A stretch of DNA of 64,000 nt, taken from assembly GCF_020379485.1 (NCBI RefSeq), contig NC_063437.1, forward strand, positions 20,175,726-20,239,725, written 5' to 3'. How positions within the stretch are numbered: the stretch's first letter is position 1; the number at the start of each line of letters is the position of its first letter. Source of the DNA: Brassica napus. Its lineage: Eukaryota; Streptophyta; Magnoliopsida; Brassicales; Brassicaceae. This document shows, piece by piece, positions 50,350 to 60,781 of the stretch. Position numbers and translations under genes: made by a program. Below the pieces are notes generated by a model. That model saw nothing but the letters and a program-made list of their open reading frames with translations. It was not told the DNA's origin and ran no database searches.

Positions 50350-50765
50350 AGAATATTCAGTGGGACCCATTATACCTGATTCTCGGCGCCAGTAAGGAGA
50401 TGTTATATAACATAGGCTAAAACCATAGGGTTTATGATTATCTATTATTCCCATATAGTTTTAACTCCTAAAGTGCAAAGGAGATGATGGCCTCTTGAAT
50501 GACTTCTTCTTCTTTTTCTCCCTGAGCTCTAGTTTTCTCTGAGAAAATTTTAGGTATTTTTCTTGGAAACTCACCATCTGCACGAATTTTACTGGAACTC
50601 AGCTTCTTCCTTATTAATTTTATTTTTAATTTTTTTCCACTCTGTTTCGTTCAGATACTTTTCCTTATGTACTAAATACTAATGAATCTTTATCCACATG
50701 AAAGAATCTTTAATTAAGTCAAAAGACAACGATATAATTTTTTTTTGTCAGGAATCTTCAAAGAT
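50350..50765 (+). promoter_or_regulatory. 5' region of the 1589-domain gene (proximal copy)
   Basis: The gene-proximal member of the duplicated pair (the other is 48650-49050). It runs to the start codon and ends with a T-rich stretch TTTTTTTTGTCAGG that could be a 5' UTR intron acceptor. Confidence 0.55.
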
Positions 50766-53619
50766 ATGGAAGAACCACGTCAACCAGAATCTCTATCCAG
50801 CTGCCGTAACGTTTCAGACGTCGCATACTACGTAACGATCACAAAACCTCCAAAAAGCTTATTGTTTTGACCTAGCTCTGTTTTTTCAACTCTGTTTATT
50901 CCTCTGTTTTCAGGTGAGGAACAGGATCGAACTCTGTATTCAAAACTACATGAGCTTGGAAGTTACCGCCAAGTATCTTGAGAAGAATCACCGGATTAGT
51001 AAAAGTGTTACCCACATTGGTAAAAAAAAAAAAAACTTACCAAAGTTGATTACTTTTCTTGATGGGTTTCGAATAAAGTTTTGATTTTTATTGTCTGGGT
51101 TTAGTTTGGGAGCAGCTTCGAGAAGAGAATCCAGTTTTCTTCAGCCACTTCGAGATGAGATGCAAGACGGCTATTCAGATGAGGATGTTCAATGATATGC
51201 TGCCTAAGCAAGCTGTTCGGATGTTCCAGAATGGGCTTATTGATATCTGTGATGCTTCACGTACGTATTAACACACACACACTCTCATCTTTTACTGTAT
51301 AGTTTTGGTTATGTTTTTGTCTTCGTGCAGCTTCTGTTAAGGCTTTGCTTCGTCGAGAAGACCCTGAGAGAGTTCATCGTATGGAGACATTAGGTAAAAA
51401 AAAATGTGAAGCTCTCTCTCTATTTTCTAATTATGATAGTCTCTAACTTTGAAATATCTTTGCATTGTGTTAGCTTCCAAGAGGAAGCTGAGTTCTGCAA
51501 GCTTAGCAATGCCTTATGCAAATTGTCCATCAGGTGAAAGCTTTACAAACTTTGGTACTATACTCACTGATTGAACATTTTTTTACCTCCAAAGACTTCC
51601 TTTTGTATCTATGTTTTTGCAGTTGCACAGACTCAGATTCTTTCTAATCAGCAAGAACAAGTGCTTAATCCTGCAAGCTTGGCAATGCCTAATCCAAGTG
51701 GTCCATCAGGTAAAAGCCTTTACAAACTTTGGTACTATACTCAGTGATTCAAAGTTTGGTTTCTTGCATGGTTTTGACTTCCAAAGAACTTGTCTTTCTG
51801 TTTTGTAGCTGCTCAGCGGCAGATTCCTGATGAGCAGCTATATAAACACCTTTATGCTTCAAAGTTAGCATTGTCTGATGCAAATGGTATATCAGGTAAA
51901 GCCTGACAAAATTTAGTACTACAAAAAATGATCGAAAATTCGGTTTCTTGCACTTTCTAGCTTCTAAGAGTTCCTTCTGTCTCTATGTTTTGCAGTGCCA
52001 CAGTTGCCTATTCCTTATGATCAGCAAGATCAGCACCTTTATACTACAAACTTACCATTGCCATACGCAAATGGTCCATCAGGTAAAGCCCAAAAAATGA
52101 TCGAAAATTCGGTTTCTTGCACTTTCTGGCTTCTAAGTGTCTTCTGTCTCTCTCTTTTGCAGAGACACAGTTGCCTATTCCTAATAATCAGCAAGAGCAA
52201 CACCTTTATGCTACAAGCTTACCATTACCAGTTGCAAATGGTCCATCAAGTAAAGCCTGTTATACTATATACACTGATTCAAAAATTCGATTTCTTGCAC
52301 TTTCTAGCTTCTAAGAGTTTTCCTCCTGTCTCTATGTTTTGCAGTGACGCAGCTGCCTATGCCTAGTAATCAGCAAAATCAACCCCATCAGGATCCAAGC
52401 TCTGCATATAATGGTCATATTTGTAAAAAAAAACTCAAAACCATTTTACTTAAGCATATGTATGAATCAGTTTCCTATTCTTTCCCTGTAGGTAACTCTC
52501 TTGGAGATCCAGCCGTTGAACCAGCAGATACTGAAAATTGGATGCTACTTTTTGATCCTAAATGTAAAGAAACGACTCAAACCTTACTCTCTGTCTCTCT
52601 CATTGTATTAACTAACCCTTCTACTTATTATGAACTAATGTCCTATTCTTTTTCTTATATAGTTGCCGACCTTGGAGATCTACCACCATTGCCACCAGAA
52701 GATACTAATCCATGGCCTTCTTCATCTGATGATCTTCTCTGTAAAGACAAGACTAAAACCTTTCTTTCCTTTTTTATTGTTTAAACCCTTCTACTTAAAG
52801 CATTTTCTTTTTCTTTCCTCAATAGATATTGATCCTATGCCAGAAGACTTTTCTGCGTTTGAGCTTGGAGGCGATATATTAGAAGGAATGCATCCCAGTG
52901 AACTGGAACAACACCTAACCGGAGGACAATACCAACCCCATTGGCAGCAGCAAACAATGCAAAGTGGAGGAAGAAGCAACAACAACGGGCTGGTGAATGG
53001 AGAAAGCAATGGCGAACACCAATGGGTTGATCACCAACAAGCAGGAGGTGTACAACGTCACTACCCTGATGAATCTGAAGCTTTGAACAATCCAGATACT
53101 GGTATGTAGCAAAAGACCTTTGTCATCTCTTAGAAACTTTTCTAATATTTGAGCTTGCAGGCTATATTGGACATAACGGGTTTAGTGACACATATATCAA
53201 CTCAGAAGCACAACTAGTAACGCAGCCCAGTGAACAGCCACAAAACCAAAACGGACATTATCAGCCGCAACCAAACGTCCCAGTAGAAACGCTGGTGAAT
53301 GGTGAAAGCAGTGACCACCAGTTCTGTAATAACTTTGACAAGAACCATTCAAAGCGAATGTTGTGTACAAGCGTTGTTGATAAACAACAAGAAGCAGGAA
53401 GAGTCAAACGTCATCAACCTGAATCTGAAGCCTTGAACAATCCTAATAATGGTAAGTACCAAAACCCTTTTCTCACAATGATTTTGTCATCTCTTAATGA
53501 TTTTTTCCTACACTTCTCACTAAGGTGATGGGACACAAACAAACCAGCAAATATCTCCAGAGGCAAGAGCAACGTCAAGGTCCCTGAAAGAGTGGGAGCA
53601 ACATGAGAGGGAACAGTAG
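50766..53619 (+). CDS. Plant-specific 1589-domain protein with amplified exons
   Basis: Fifteen exons: 50766-50831, 50914-51019, 51105-51260, 51331-51393, 51474-51533, 51623-51709, 51809-51895, 51996-52082, 52163-52249, 52345-52422, 52492-52563, 52663-52740, 52826-53101, 53161-53451, 53525-53619. They sum to 562 codons in one frame. Residues about 20-95 (RNRIELCIQNYMSLEVTAKY, VWEQLREENPVFFSHFEMRC) match the plant uncharacterised domain TIGR01589. Four consecutive exons are exactly 87 bp and encode variants of TQLPIPNNQQEQHLYATSLP. The 276- and 291-bp exons near the end are also a duplicated pair (both end SEALNNPxxG). The tail is Gln/Asn/Pro-rich and likely disordered. Function unknown. I do not recall this gene at this place in Arabidopsis. 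Confidence 0.85.
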
Positions 53620-53953
53620 TGTTCTTCTTCTTGTTTTGTCAATTGATTACTCTCCATTAGATTTAGATGAGCTTTCTTCTTCTTTTTCTTTCTGTAAGTT
53701 TAAGACCCACAAGACTTTTAGGAGATTTATTGATAAACTGTTTCTAAACTAATGCAAAGATTGGATCTTTCGAGACACTAAGTAACTAAAACTGAAAGCA
53801 ACTCAGAAACGTTAAGAATCTCTAAGAGAAGCAGTAGAGAACGAACCTCAATGCAGCCGCCAAGCACAAGCACGAGATTACGTTACGTATGCATCTGATA
53901 AGCACAAGCTCTCTATGAAGAGAAGACTTTATCAATAAGAATAGTTGTGTTTT
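53620..53953. other. 1589-gene 3' UTR and RNA-gene upstream region
   Basis: About 330 bp. No additional coding gene seen. Confidence 0.5.
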
Positions 53954-53997
53954 GTCCCACATCGGGAAATGAAACTATTCTTTGTAGTATATAATAA
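53954..53997 (+). promoter_or_regulatory. snRNA-type promoter: USE and TATA
   Basis: The upstream sequence element GTCCCACATCG (53954-53964) matches the plant consensus RTCCCACATCG exactly. TATATAATA starts at 53988. The gap of about 23 bp is the spacing used by Pol III snRNA-type genes (U3, U6, MRP); Pol II genes have about ten more bases. Confidence 0.88.
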
Positions 53998-54011
53998 AGA
54001 AAGTAACACTC

Positions 54012-54328
54012 TAAGCACGTCGAGTTCAGTAACGCGGGCTTGTGATCCATGTGGAGACTATAGGGTGATGGGACGCTTGATCGATTTTATTGGGCCGGGT
54101 TCGGGTTGAGCTTTATTCTGGCCTGCCCATACCAAGTTGGGAGTTGAGGCATGGTTCCTGAGCGAAGGCTCGGGTGCTGTGTCTCTTAGAGTGGGGGAGA
54201 CTGCGTGAGGCTGGTTTCACAGAACAGCGTTTCACCTCCCACTCTCAACGGTGGAAGGATAACGGGCCATTGCCTTCCGAGCCCACTATGACCCAATAAG
54301 CCGATTCCGATTGGACCATCATTTTTTT
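54012..54328 (+). ncRNA. Pol III-type structured non-coding RNA, identity unresolved
   Basis: It lies downstream of the USE/TATA promoter. The start is expected about 24 bp after TATA, near 54012-54015. The first strong T run, ATTTTTTTG at 54321-54328, is a Pol III terminator, giving about 310 nt. The body is clearly less AT-rich than its flanks and has no ORF. Visible pairings include GAGTGGG (54189-54195) with CCCACTC (54238-54244) and GGGCTT with AAGCC near the two ends. No telomere template (CTAAACCCT) is present. U1, U2, U3, U4, U6 and 7SL signatures are absent. RNase MRP RNA is a candidate by size and promoter type only. Confidence 0.72.
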
Positions 54329-54779
54329 GTTTTCGTAAATTTTTTTTTTTTTGCTAAATTTTTTTATTTCGACGATTTGTGACACGATTTGTTTTCTTAA
54401 ATTGGTCGTTTCAATTTATTACGTCCCATTTTCGGAACCCACTGTTGTTAACTTTGTTATTGGTTTGATTTATTATTTAAATGAAAAAGTGGTCCAAATT
54501 TTTTAGAAAAAAAAATAAAAAAAAAGTCCAATCATATGGGAATAATTGATTCGTCGGCTAGCTTATAGATGACATTTAATTTTGGTACACACTCTCCTAG
54601 CTGGCCAGAAAGAGACTCGGCTGGTATCAACACATGGGCTACATGCTAGTGTTCAAAAGACCCGCATGTGGCACACGTTGTATATACTTTTATATTTCTC
54701 TCCTCGCTCCACCACTGGATCTTCTAGTGGTTTCACTTCAGCCAAATCAATCGTTTAAGGACAGTGAGATATTATAGAA

Positions 54780-54926
54780 ATGGCTATGCCTTTGGAAGTG
54801 GCGGTGCAGCTGACGAAAACGGTGTGGTTTGCTCTAAGCGGCTGGATTTTCACATGTTTGTATATCGCTGATGAAATCGCCAGTTCTCTCAGAAACAGAG
54901 ATATAGGCCATTTCCATGTCGGATGA
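54780..54926 (+). CDS. 48-residue membrane microprotein
   Basis: ORF MAMPLEVAVQLTKTVWFALS, then a hydrophobic stretch through GWIFTCLYIADEIASS and a polar tail ending FHVG. There is one probable transmembrane segment (about residues 14-30). A TATATA stretch lies about 100 bp upstream, followed by a C/T-rich leader. The non-repetitive amino acid composition, clean context and length suggest a real small gene. I do not recognise a family. Coding status is inferred. Confidence 0.5.
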   Translation: MAMPLEVAVQLTKTVWFALSGWIFTCLYIADEIASSLRNRDIGHFHVG

Positions 54927-56225
54927 TCGGTTTAAAGATTCTTCATTATCTTCCATGCGCTCTCTCGTGACTTTAGAGAATTGTTTGTTTTCCATGTTTT
55001 TTTATTGCCATGATGAGAATCGTCTCAAAGTTACTCACCTTAAAGTTGAAGTGTTTGTGTTTATTTATAGAGGAGATGTGTGTAAGGTCATTGTGTGCTT
55101 GATGTAAATGAAATCTGATATTCATAAATTATAATACTTCTGAATTTTTGTGTGTTTCTGATTGTTTGTGAGAATAATCTTGAGCTTTTCTTATATAATA
55201 ACGAGACTTCTTGATATTCATCAGTTTATGCTTCCTTCTTGGCCTCTGTTTCCAGAATTGGGTTACTTGATAGTGTCATTAATGATATGCGAATTTATAC
55301 TTATGCTCGTCCCTTTATTGTTACATTCGTTAATATAAAGCTGGTTTTTGGACCTTTAGTAGAGTAATATTCAGATTCTCAAAGAAGTACAAAATTAAAT
55401 CTACTAGCTTGTAGATCATATCTCGTCTAAATAGCATCAAAGATGGCAGTTGTAATTAGTTATGTCAAAAAATAGGTTAATGTAACCAAGTTTCACTTCA
55501 TTTTGGTATAAAAGCAAAGAAATGACAAGTTAAAAGTATTAAAAACAAATTGAACGCGTTGGATCTTTCTTTAAGGATAAGTTCTTCTTAACTTTTTATT
55601 GAAAAATAAAATATTACTAAGTTTCTTCTTTTGCCCATCTTGCTTTTTTTAGTTGTTATTTTATTTTTAAATATTCTCTTTTTAAAAAGGCAAAGGCAAA
55701 AGTATCAAAGGAATCGTCAATGAGTGTGCCTTGTGCAATTCAGTTTCGTGTTTATTCTCTCATTTAACATAAAGTATTAGTGCACAAGCCCAATTTACTT
55801 TATAACTTCTTATATGAAGTTTCTGTAGGTTAGTTTATACAATGTTGTCTAGTTTTAGTATATGTTACAAGTCTTTGCCCTAGTGCAAATTTAGAAGTTA
55901 ATGCAATTTTTGAGGATCTTGACAATTAACAATACTTATGTTTTTTTCTGAATTTAAACATCTAAAAAATAGGATCAAATAAATACTTTTTCTTAATTAT
56001 CTCCAAATAAAATCAAAAACTGCCCTCGTGAAATCAACATCACGCCATCGTCTTCTTTCTTTAGTGTTTTCACCATCTTCCACCTCCAACTTACATAGAC
56101 AGCTCCTTTCCACCTGTTTTCTCTTTTTTATTATATTCTCCGACAAAAGAGAAAAACCACAAGAAACTCAGACCAGAGTGTTTAGGAAGTAAAAGAACAT
56201 ATCCTCCTCTGTCTGCTTCAAAGTT
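54927..56225. other. Intergenic, microprotein to glutaredoxin-like gene
   Basis: About 1.3 kb, AT-rich. It holds the presumed 3' UTR of the microprotein and the promoter of the next gene. The 63-codon ORF just after 54916 resembles nothing known. Confidence 0.55.
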
Positions 56226-57332
56226 ATGGGTTCTTCTTCTTCCAAAACCACTTCTTCTTCTTGTTCTAACTCTTCTTGCTCGGCGTCACGCTCACCACCG
56301 GAGAAGAAACTCAACGCAACGACGGTTCCGAGAGCTTTCTCTTTCCCGATGCCGTCGGTTCACCACCCGCCGGTTAAAAAAGGCGACACGCACCACCTCG
56401 TCTCCCTCACGTCCACCACTTACGGTTCTCTTCTACACGTCGATCTCGACGTACAAACACTAAAGAATAACAAGAAGACGGCTGAACAAGACGAGTCGCT
56501 TGACTCGTTGTCTCCTGACTCAGTGATCAACACATGGGAGCTCATGAACGATCTCGAAGACGAGTTTGGTTCGATGAAACGTGACGTGGACGTTAATGGT
56601 TCTTACGAGTTCGTGAGAATGGAAGAAGATTGGATTCCATTGCCTTCTAAAGCTAAGCAGCCTCTGTGGAAACATATGGCTGAAGAGTCGTTTCTCTCTG
56701 GTTTAGATTCTAACATCATCTCATCTTACAAGAGAGCATTGTCTTCGAGACAACTAGGCAAGAACACAAAACCAGTCTCTTGCAGCCACTCTAATCAATC
56801 GGTTGTCTCTTTGAGTCCAGTGAGTTCTCAGGCTTTGGAAGAGCAAGAGAAACCAAGATTGCTTGAAATAGAAGAAGACAACAAGACTATAGTATTGTAC
56901 TTCACTAGCCTGAGAGGAATCCGAAAGACTTATGAGGACTGTTGCTACGTCAGAACGGTACTGAGAGGGTTTCAAGTTGCGGTAGAGGAACGTGACATTT
57001 CAATGGACTCTGAATATAGAAAAGAGGTTCAGATTTTACTAGGAGAAGAGAAACCGGTTTGCTTGCCTCAGGTGTTCATAAGAGGCGTCCATGTTGGTGG
57101 AGTTGAGGAGATCAAGAGGCTTAACGATGGAGGTGAGCTGGGAGAGATGTTAAGAGGGTTTCCTGTTTGTGAATCCTTGGGAGCTTGTGAATGTTGTGGG
57201 GATGCAAGGTTTGTGCCGTGTGGTAGCTGTGGTGGTAGTACGAAAGTGTTTGAGGAACAAGAAGATGGGTTTAAGAGATGCAGTGGATGCAATGAGAATG
57301 GATTGGTGCGTTGTAACAATTGTTGTCTCTAG
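56226..57332 (+). CDS. Glutaredoxin-like protein with C-terminal CxxC zinc-finger-like tail
   Basis: Intronless, 368 residues. The N-terminus MGSSSSKTTSSSC suggests N-myristoylation (Gly2) and a Ser-rich lead. A low-complexity region runs to about 215. A glutaredoxin fold begins at about 220 (TIVLYFTSLRGIRKTYEDC), with the family landmarks LPQVFIRGVHVGG at about 279-291. The usual active-site CPYC is replaced by SLRG, so redox catalysis is unlikely. The tail (about 318-368) has four CxxC pairs (CECCGD, CGSCGG, CSGCNE, CNNC). This is the plant GRXCR-like family of which Arabidopsis At2g41330 is a member. Function unknown; possible roles are iron-sulphur or metal binding or a scaffold. Confidence 0.93.
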   Translation: MGSSSSKTTSSSCSNSSCSASRSPPEKKLNATTVPRAFSFPMPSVHHPPVKKGDTHHLVSLTSTTYGSLLHVDLDVQTLKNNKKTAEQDESLDSLSPDSVINTWELMNDLEDEFGSMKRDVDVNGSYEFVRMEEDWIPLPSKAKQPLWKHMAEESFLSGLDSNIISSYKRALSSRQLGKNTKPVSCSHSNQSVVSLSPVSSQALEEQEKPRLLEIEEDNKTIVLYFTSLRGIRKTYEDCCYVRTVLRGFQVAVEERDISMDSEYRKEVQILLGEEKPVCLPQVFIRGVHVGGVEEIKRLNDGGELGEMLRGFPVCESLGACECCGDARFVPCGSCGGSTKVFEEQEDGFKRCSGCNENGLVRCNNCCL

Positions 57333-58306
57333 TGAGTGGATTTTTGTTTTATTGATATTTGATGTGAAGAGAAGACAAAACATTTAAGGTATACTTGTGA
57401 GTTAAGATATGTTTTGGTTGGTTGTGTTCTTTGAATTGGTTGTGTTTTTGTACATTGATATAGGAAATGGCTTTTAAGGCTCAGTCTGTTGTCTTTTTAG
57501 GCCCCAGTTGTTTTGTCACATTGATGTTTGTACTTTTTTCATATGTTAATACTGATTCAAGAGTGGAATACAAAGTCGAATACAAAACTTCGCAAAAAAA
57601 AAAACTAGAAATCTTCTGAAACCAAAAAATAAAAAAAGAATTAAAATTGAAATCCAAAAAACCTAATTGAAAATTTTGAACTAAAATCAAGATTAACAAA
57701 AAAATCTAGATAAGAGATAAGGCGTGAGACAATGAACCAAAAATCAGTAGGAAACTTCCAACTTAACATGTATATGTACATATAGACAAAATGAAGAAGG
57801 GTCACCAACAATGACACAACCGGCAGCACCTAAATAAACTTTTTTTGAATGAATGTAAAATTTATTCATCTAAAAAAATATTTTATTCAGTAGATGTGAC
57901 ATTATTTTGAAATCAATCACTTAATTCAAGTTGACAGCCAAGGAGAAGTCATAAAAAATATGTCCCCAAGAGATAACATCATAACAAGGGAAACATGCCT
58001 TCATTAATGTTTATATTTGCATGTCCCCAAAATGTATAATATTTTTATATAAAATGTCTTGAGCCAAAATTTGTATTGAGTTTCCCACTACAAAACCAAT
58101 GCCAATAAGAAGCACTAAAGCTACCATTTACTCACCTTTGACTACATCACCTGCTTGCTCATTGGCTACCACTAAAACCCTGTTGCATACTTCATTCGAT
58201 GTCACCGTAAAACCGTCACCCGCAAATAAAAACGACAAAACATCATGCCGTCTGCAAAATCCTACATTCAAGCTTGCATGCTTTTTCCCTCCCCGCGAGA
58301 GAGACG
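57333..58306. other. Intergenic, glutaredoxin-like gene to RPB5D
   Basis: About 970 bp: 3' UTR and RPB5D promoter. No gene seen. Confidence 0.55.
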
Positions 58307-59700
58307 ATGGAGGGGAAAGGTAAGGAGTTAGCGGTTGGCTCTGGTCTGAGCAAGTCCCTTGATGAATCACGTGTGGACAGTCACAGCTATTACCTGGCGC
58401 GTCGAACCACCATGGAGATGCTCCGAGACAGAGGATACGATATCTCAAATGAAGACATTAACCTCACTTTACAGGAGTTTCGATCGCTCTACGGCGACCC
58501 TCCCAACGTTGATAGACTCCGTATCTCAGCACAACATTGTTCTGATTCTTCAAAAAAGGTAAACTCCAATGCCATGCAGAATGTAATGTCGATTTTATAG
58601 CATTGTTCTGGAACCAATATCAGTCTGCATGTTGATATTTTTCTGCCAAGGTGACAAAATATTCGAAGTTTTCGTTACTATTTTCTAATAACTATATGGA
58701 AATGTTTGGTTCACAGAGTCAGTATGAGTCTGTATTTTGATGACAAAAAAAAAAAAAAAAAAAATAACTATATGGAAATATATTCGAGATAATCCCCGAG
58801 ATGTTATGTATTTGTAAAATAAGTATATTGGATATATATTTTAGGCGATCTCTTGATTCCAGAGATCTCTTAATAAAATGATTATAGATCTCTGACAAAA
58901 AAAAGTATTGTTTCTTTGAAGAAAGACTTATTTATGTTTGGCTGCTGTTCATAGCCGGTCCTAGACATCTCACAATGAAACATTAGCTTTAGCTTCCAAA
59001 TTTTAAAGGGTTAATATAAATAAGTTGTTGCTCTGCTATGCACCAAGCAATTTCTCTGTTTTGAATATTAGATAGCTGTTGTGTTTTGCGGAAGTGGTAT
59101 AGTTAAAGTCAATGCGATACGCGAAATAGCAGCCGATGTACTTGGTCGAGAAAATTTAACCGGACTGATATTGGTTCTCCAAAGTGATATAACAAATCAA
59201 GCTCTAAAAGCCGTTGAACTTTTCTCCTTCAAAGTCGAGTTATTCCATGTACGTTTATATTGATACTTTGTTTAGTTATGATCAATTGCTTCGACTTTAA
59301 TTCTCAGTAGATTTGTAACATCTTGGTTGTGCTTTTTTTTTTTGTTGTTGTTAGTTAACCGAATTGCTGGTTAACATAACCAAACATGTCTTGAGGCCAA
59401 AACATCGGGTTCTGAATGATCAAGGGAAGGAATCACTCTTCAAGAAGTTCAGTATTGAGGAGCAACAAGTAAGAATGTTTTCTTATACTTGGATCGTTGC
59501 TAGCTAGTAGCTTGAGCCAGCCAGCTTTCTTTAAGTAAACATTTTTAAAATATATTTTTCGCTTTTGTTAGCTTCCAAAGTTATTGAAGAAAGACCCGAC
59601 AGCGAAATACTACGGACTAGAGAAAGGGCAAGTCGTGGAGGTCACATACAAGGGCGAGGGCAGTGAGTCTGATCATGTTTTATACCGATGCGTTTGGTAA
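58307..59700 (+). CDS. RPB5D: RNA polymerase subunit 5-like protein
   Basis: Four exons, 58307-58558, 59072-59248, 59355-59468 and 59572-59700, giving 223 residues. The N-terminal jaw domain reads RTTMEMLRDRGYDISNEDI. The C-terminal assembly domain has the RPB5 signature ITKHVLRPKHRVLNDQGKES, then LPKLLKKDPTAKYYGLEKGQ and YRCVW. RPB5 proteins sit in the jaw of nuclear RNA polymerases. The plant paralogue set (RPB5A-E) includes forms used in Pol V. The Ser/Gly-rich N-terminus and position next to AUG1 match Arabidopsis RPB5D. Intron 1 carries a small retro-insertion. Confidence 0.94.
58687..58779 (+). mobile_element. Ultra-short retro-insertion in RPB5D intron 1
   Basis: A perfect 17-bp repeat, AATAACTATATGGAAAT, at 58687-58703 and 58763-58779. 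It flanks about 40 bp ending TGTATTTTGATGAC plus about 19 A. The classic form of a 5'-truncated LINE-mediated insertion. Confidence 0.85.
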
Positions 59701-59997
59701 TCTCGTTTTGTTTGTATTCTTATCTCTCTTAATTTGTATGTGGCAATACGTATCATGTCTTGATGTCAAAAGCTGTAAACTCTGTGCGTTTCTTGTGGTT
59801 TCTAAACCAAACAATGTATGATGATAAAGCCAATCACCTGATTTTCGATATAGTCCAGAGCTAGCTACCTCGAACTCGAAGCAACCTCTGATAAGTGCAT
59901 AATAATTTAAAATTATAAACCATAATAGACCAGTTGCACACAAAAAAAAAACATAATAGACCAAATTTATGTGATATTTATGTGGTCTCTTCTTCAG

Positions 59998-60781
59998 CTC
60001 AAGTTCTTGTTGAACGTTAGAGACACTGAGATGAGCAGGTGAGTTTGGTGTTGGTTCTCTTGTTTACATGTGTATTGCTATTTCGAGCTGATGTGTTTGT
60101 GTAGTTTCCTTGTTGCGATGGGAGATGTTTCTCTGAGGAAGACTGGAGTTGAGGAGAAGAGGGCTAAAGCAAAGAAGGAGTCTAATGTGCTGCTTGAGTA
60201 TACGAGGAAAGCGATTCAGAGGCTGACGTATTTGAAGAAGTAAGATTGGTTATGATAGATGTGAATATGATCTTGATGGTGAGTGGTGATATTACTTTAT
60301 ATGTTGTTGAGGATTTTACAGAATCCTTGCGCAGCTAGAAGAAGATGTGGTCCCTTGTGAGTCACAGATGGAGAATTGGAAAACGAATTTGGAAGTAATG
60401 GCGGCTAAGGAGGATCAGTATATACAGCAGTACAAGAAGTATGAGGTAGACATCTTCTTCTCCTTTCACTTTTTTTACATACTCCTTTGAGGATGAGATA
60501 CCTTCATGGCTAAAGTTGTTTTTGAGTTTTGTTATATACAGCAAAGTATTATTATCATAACTTTTTATCTAATGTATATTTTTCACTGATCAGCATAGCA
60601 ACATTCTCTTTGCTATTGGTTGTTGCTAGACTTGGTTTACAGTAGATTGCTTCCTTATTTCTTTGAACAGGACAAAGCTCTGGCTGCACTAGCAATCGAG
60701 GACAAGAAGAGACAGTTTGCAGCCGCGGAAAAGTATTTAGAAGAAGTATTACAATCTGCCCTTGAGACAAACGATGAGTGA
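59998..60781 (+). pseudogene. Truncated augmin subunit 1 (AUG1/HAUS1) gene
   Basis: Four exon pieces with intact splice borders: 59998-60038 (LKFLLNVRDTEMS), 60105-60239 (SFLVAMGDVSLRKTGVEEKR), 60322-60445 (ILAQLEEDVVPCESQMENWK) and 60671-60781 (ALAALAIEDKKRQFAAAEKY to the stop). Together they match the C-terminal half of plant AUG1, a coiled-coil augmin subunit needed for microtubule nucleation in spindles and phragmoplasts. The 5' half is missing: only about 300 bp separate it from the RPB5D stop, and no coding sequence is there. A segment normally between the third and fourth pieces also seems absent. The pieces stay in frame, so a short product from ATG 60031 is conceivable, but a decayed copy is more likely. 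Confidence 0.8.

Noticed and set aside
54012..54328. Telomerase RNA identity for the USE/TATA RNA gene
   Set aside because: Plant telomerase RNAs use this promoter type and size, but the template CTAAACCCT (or a close form) is not present in the predicted transcript.
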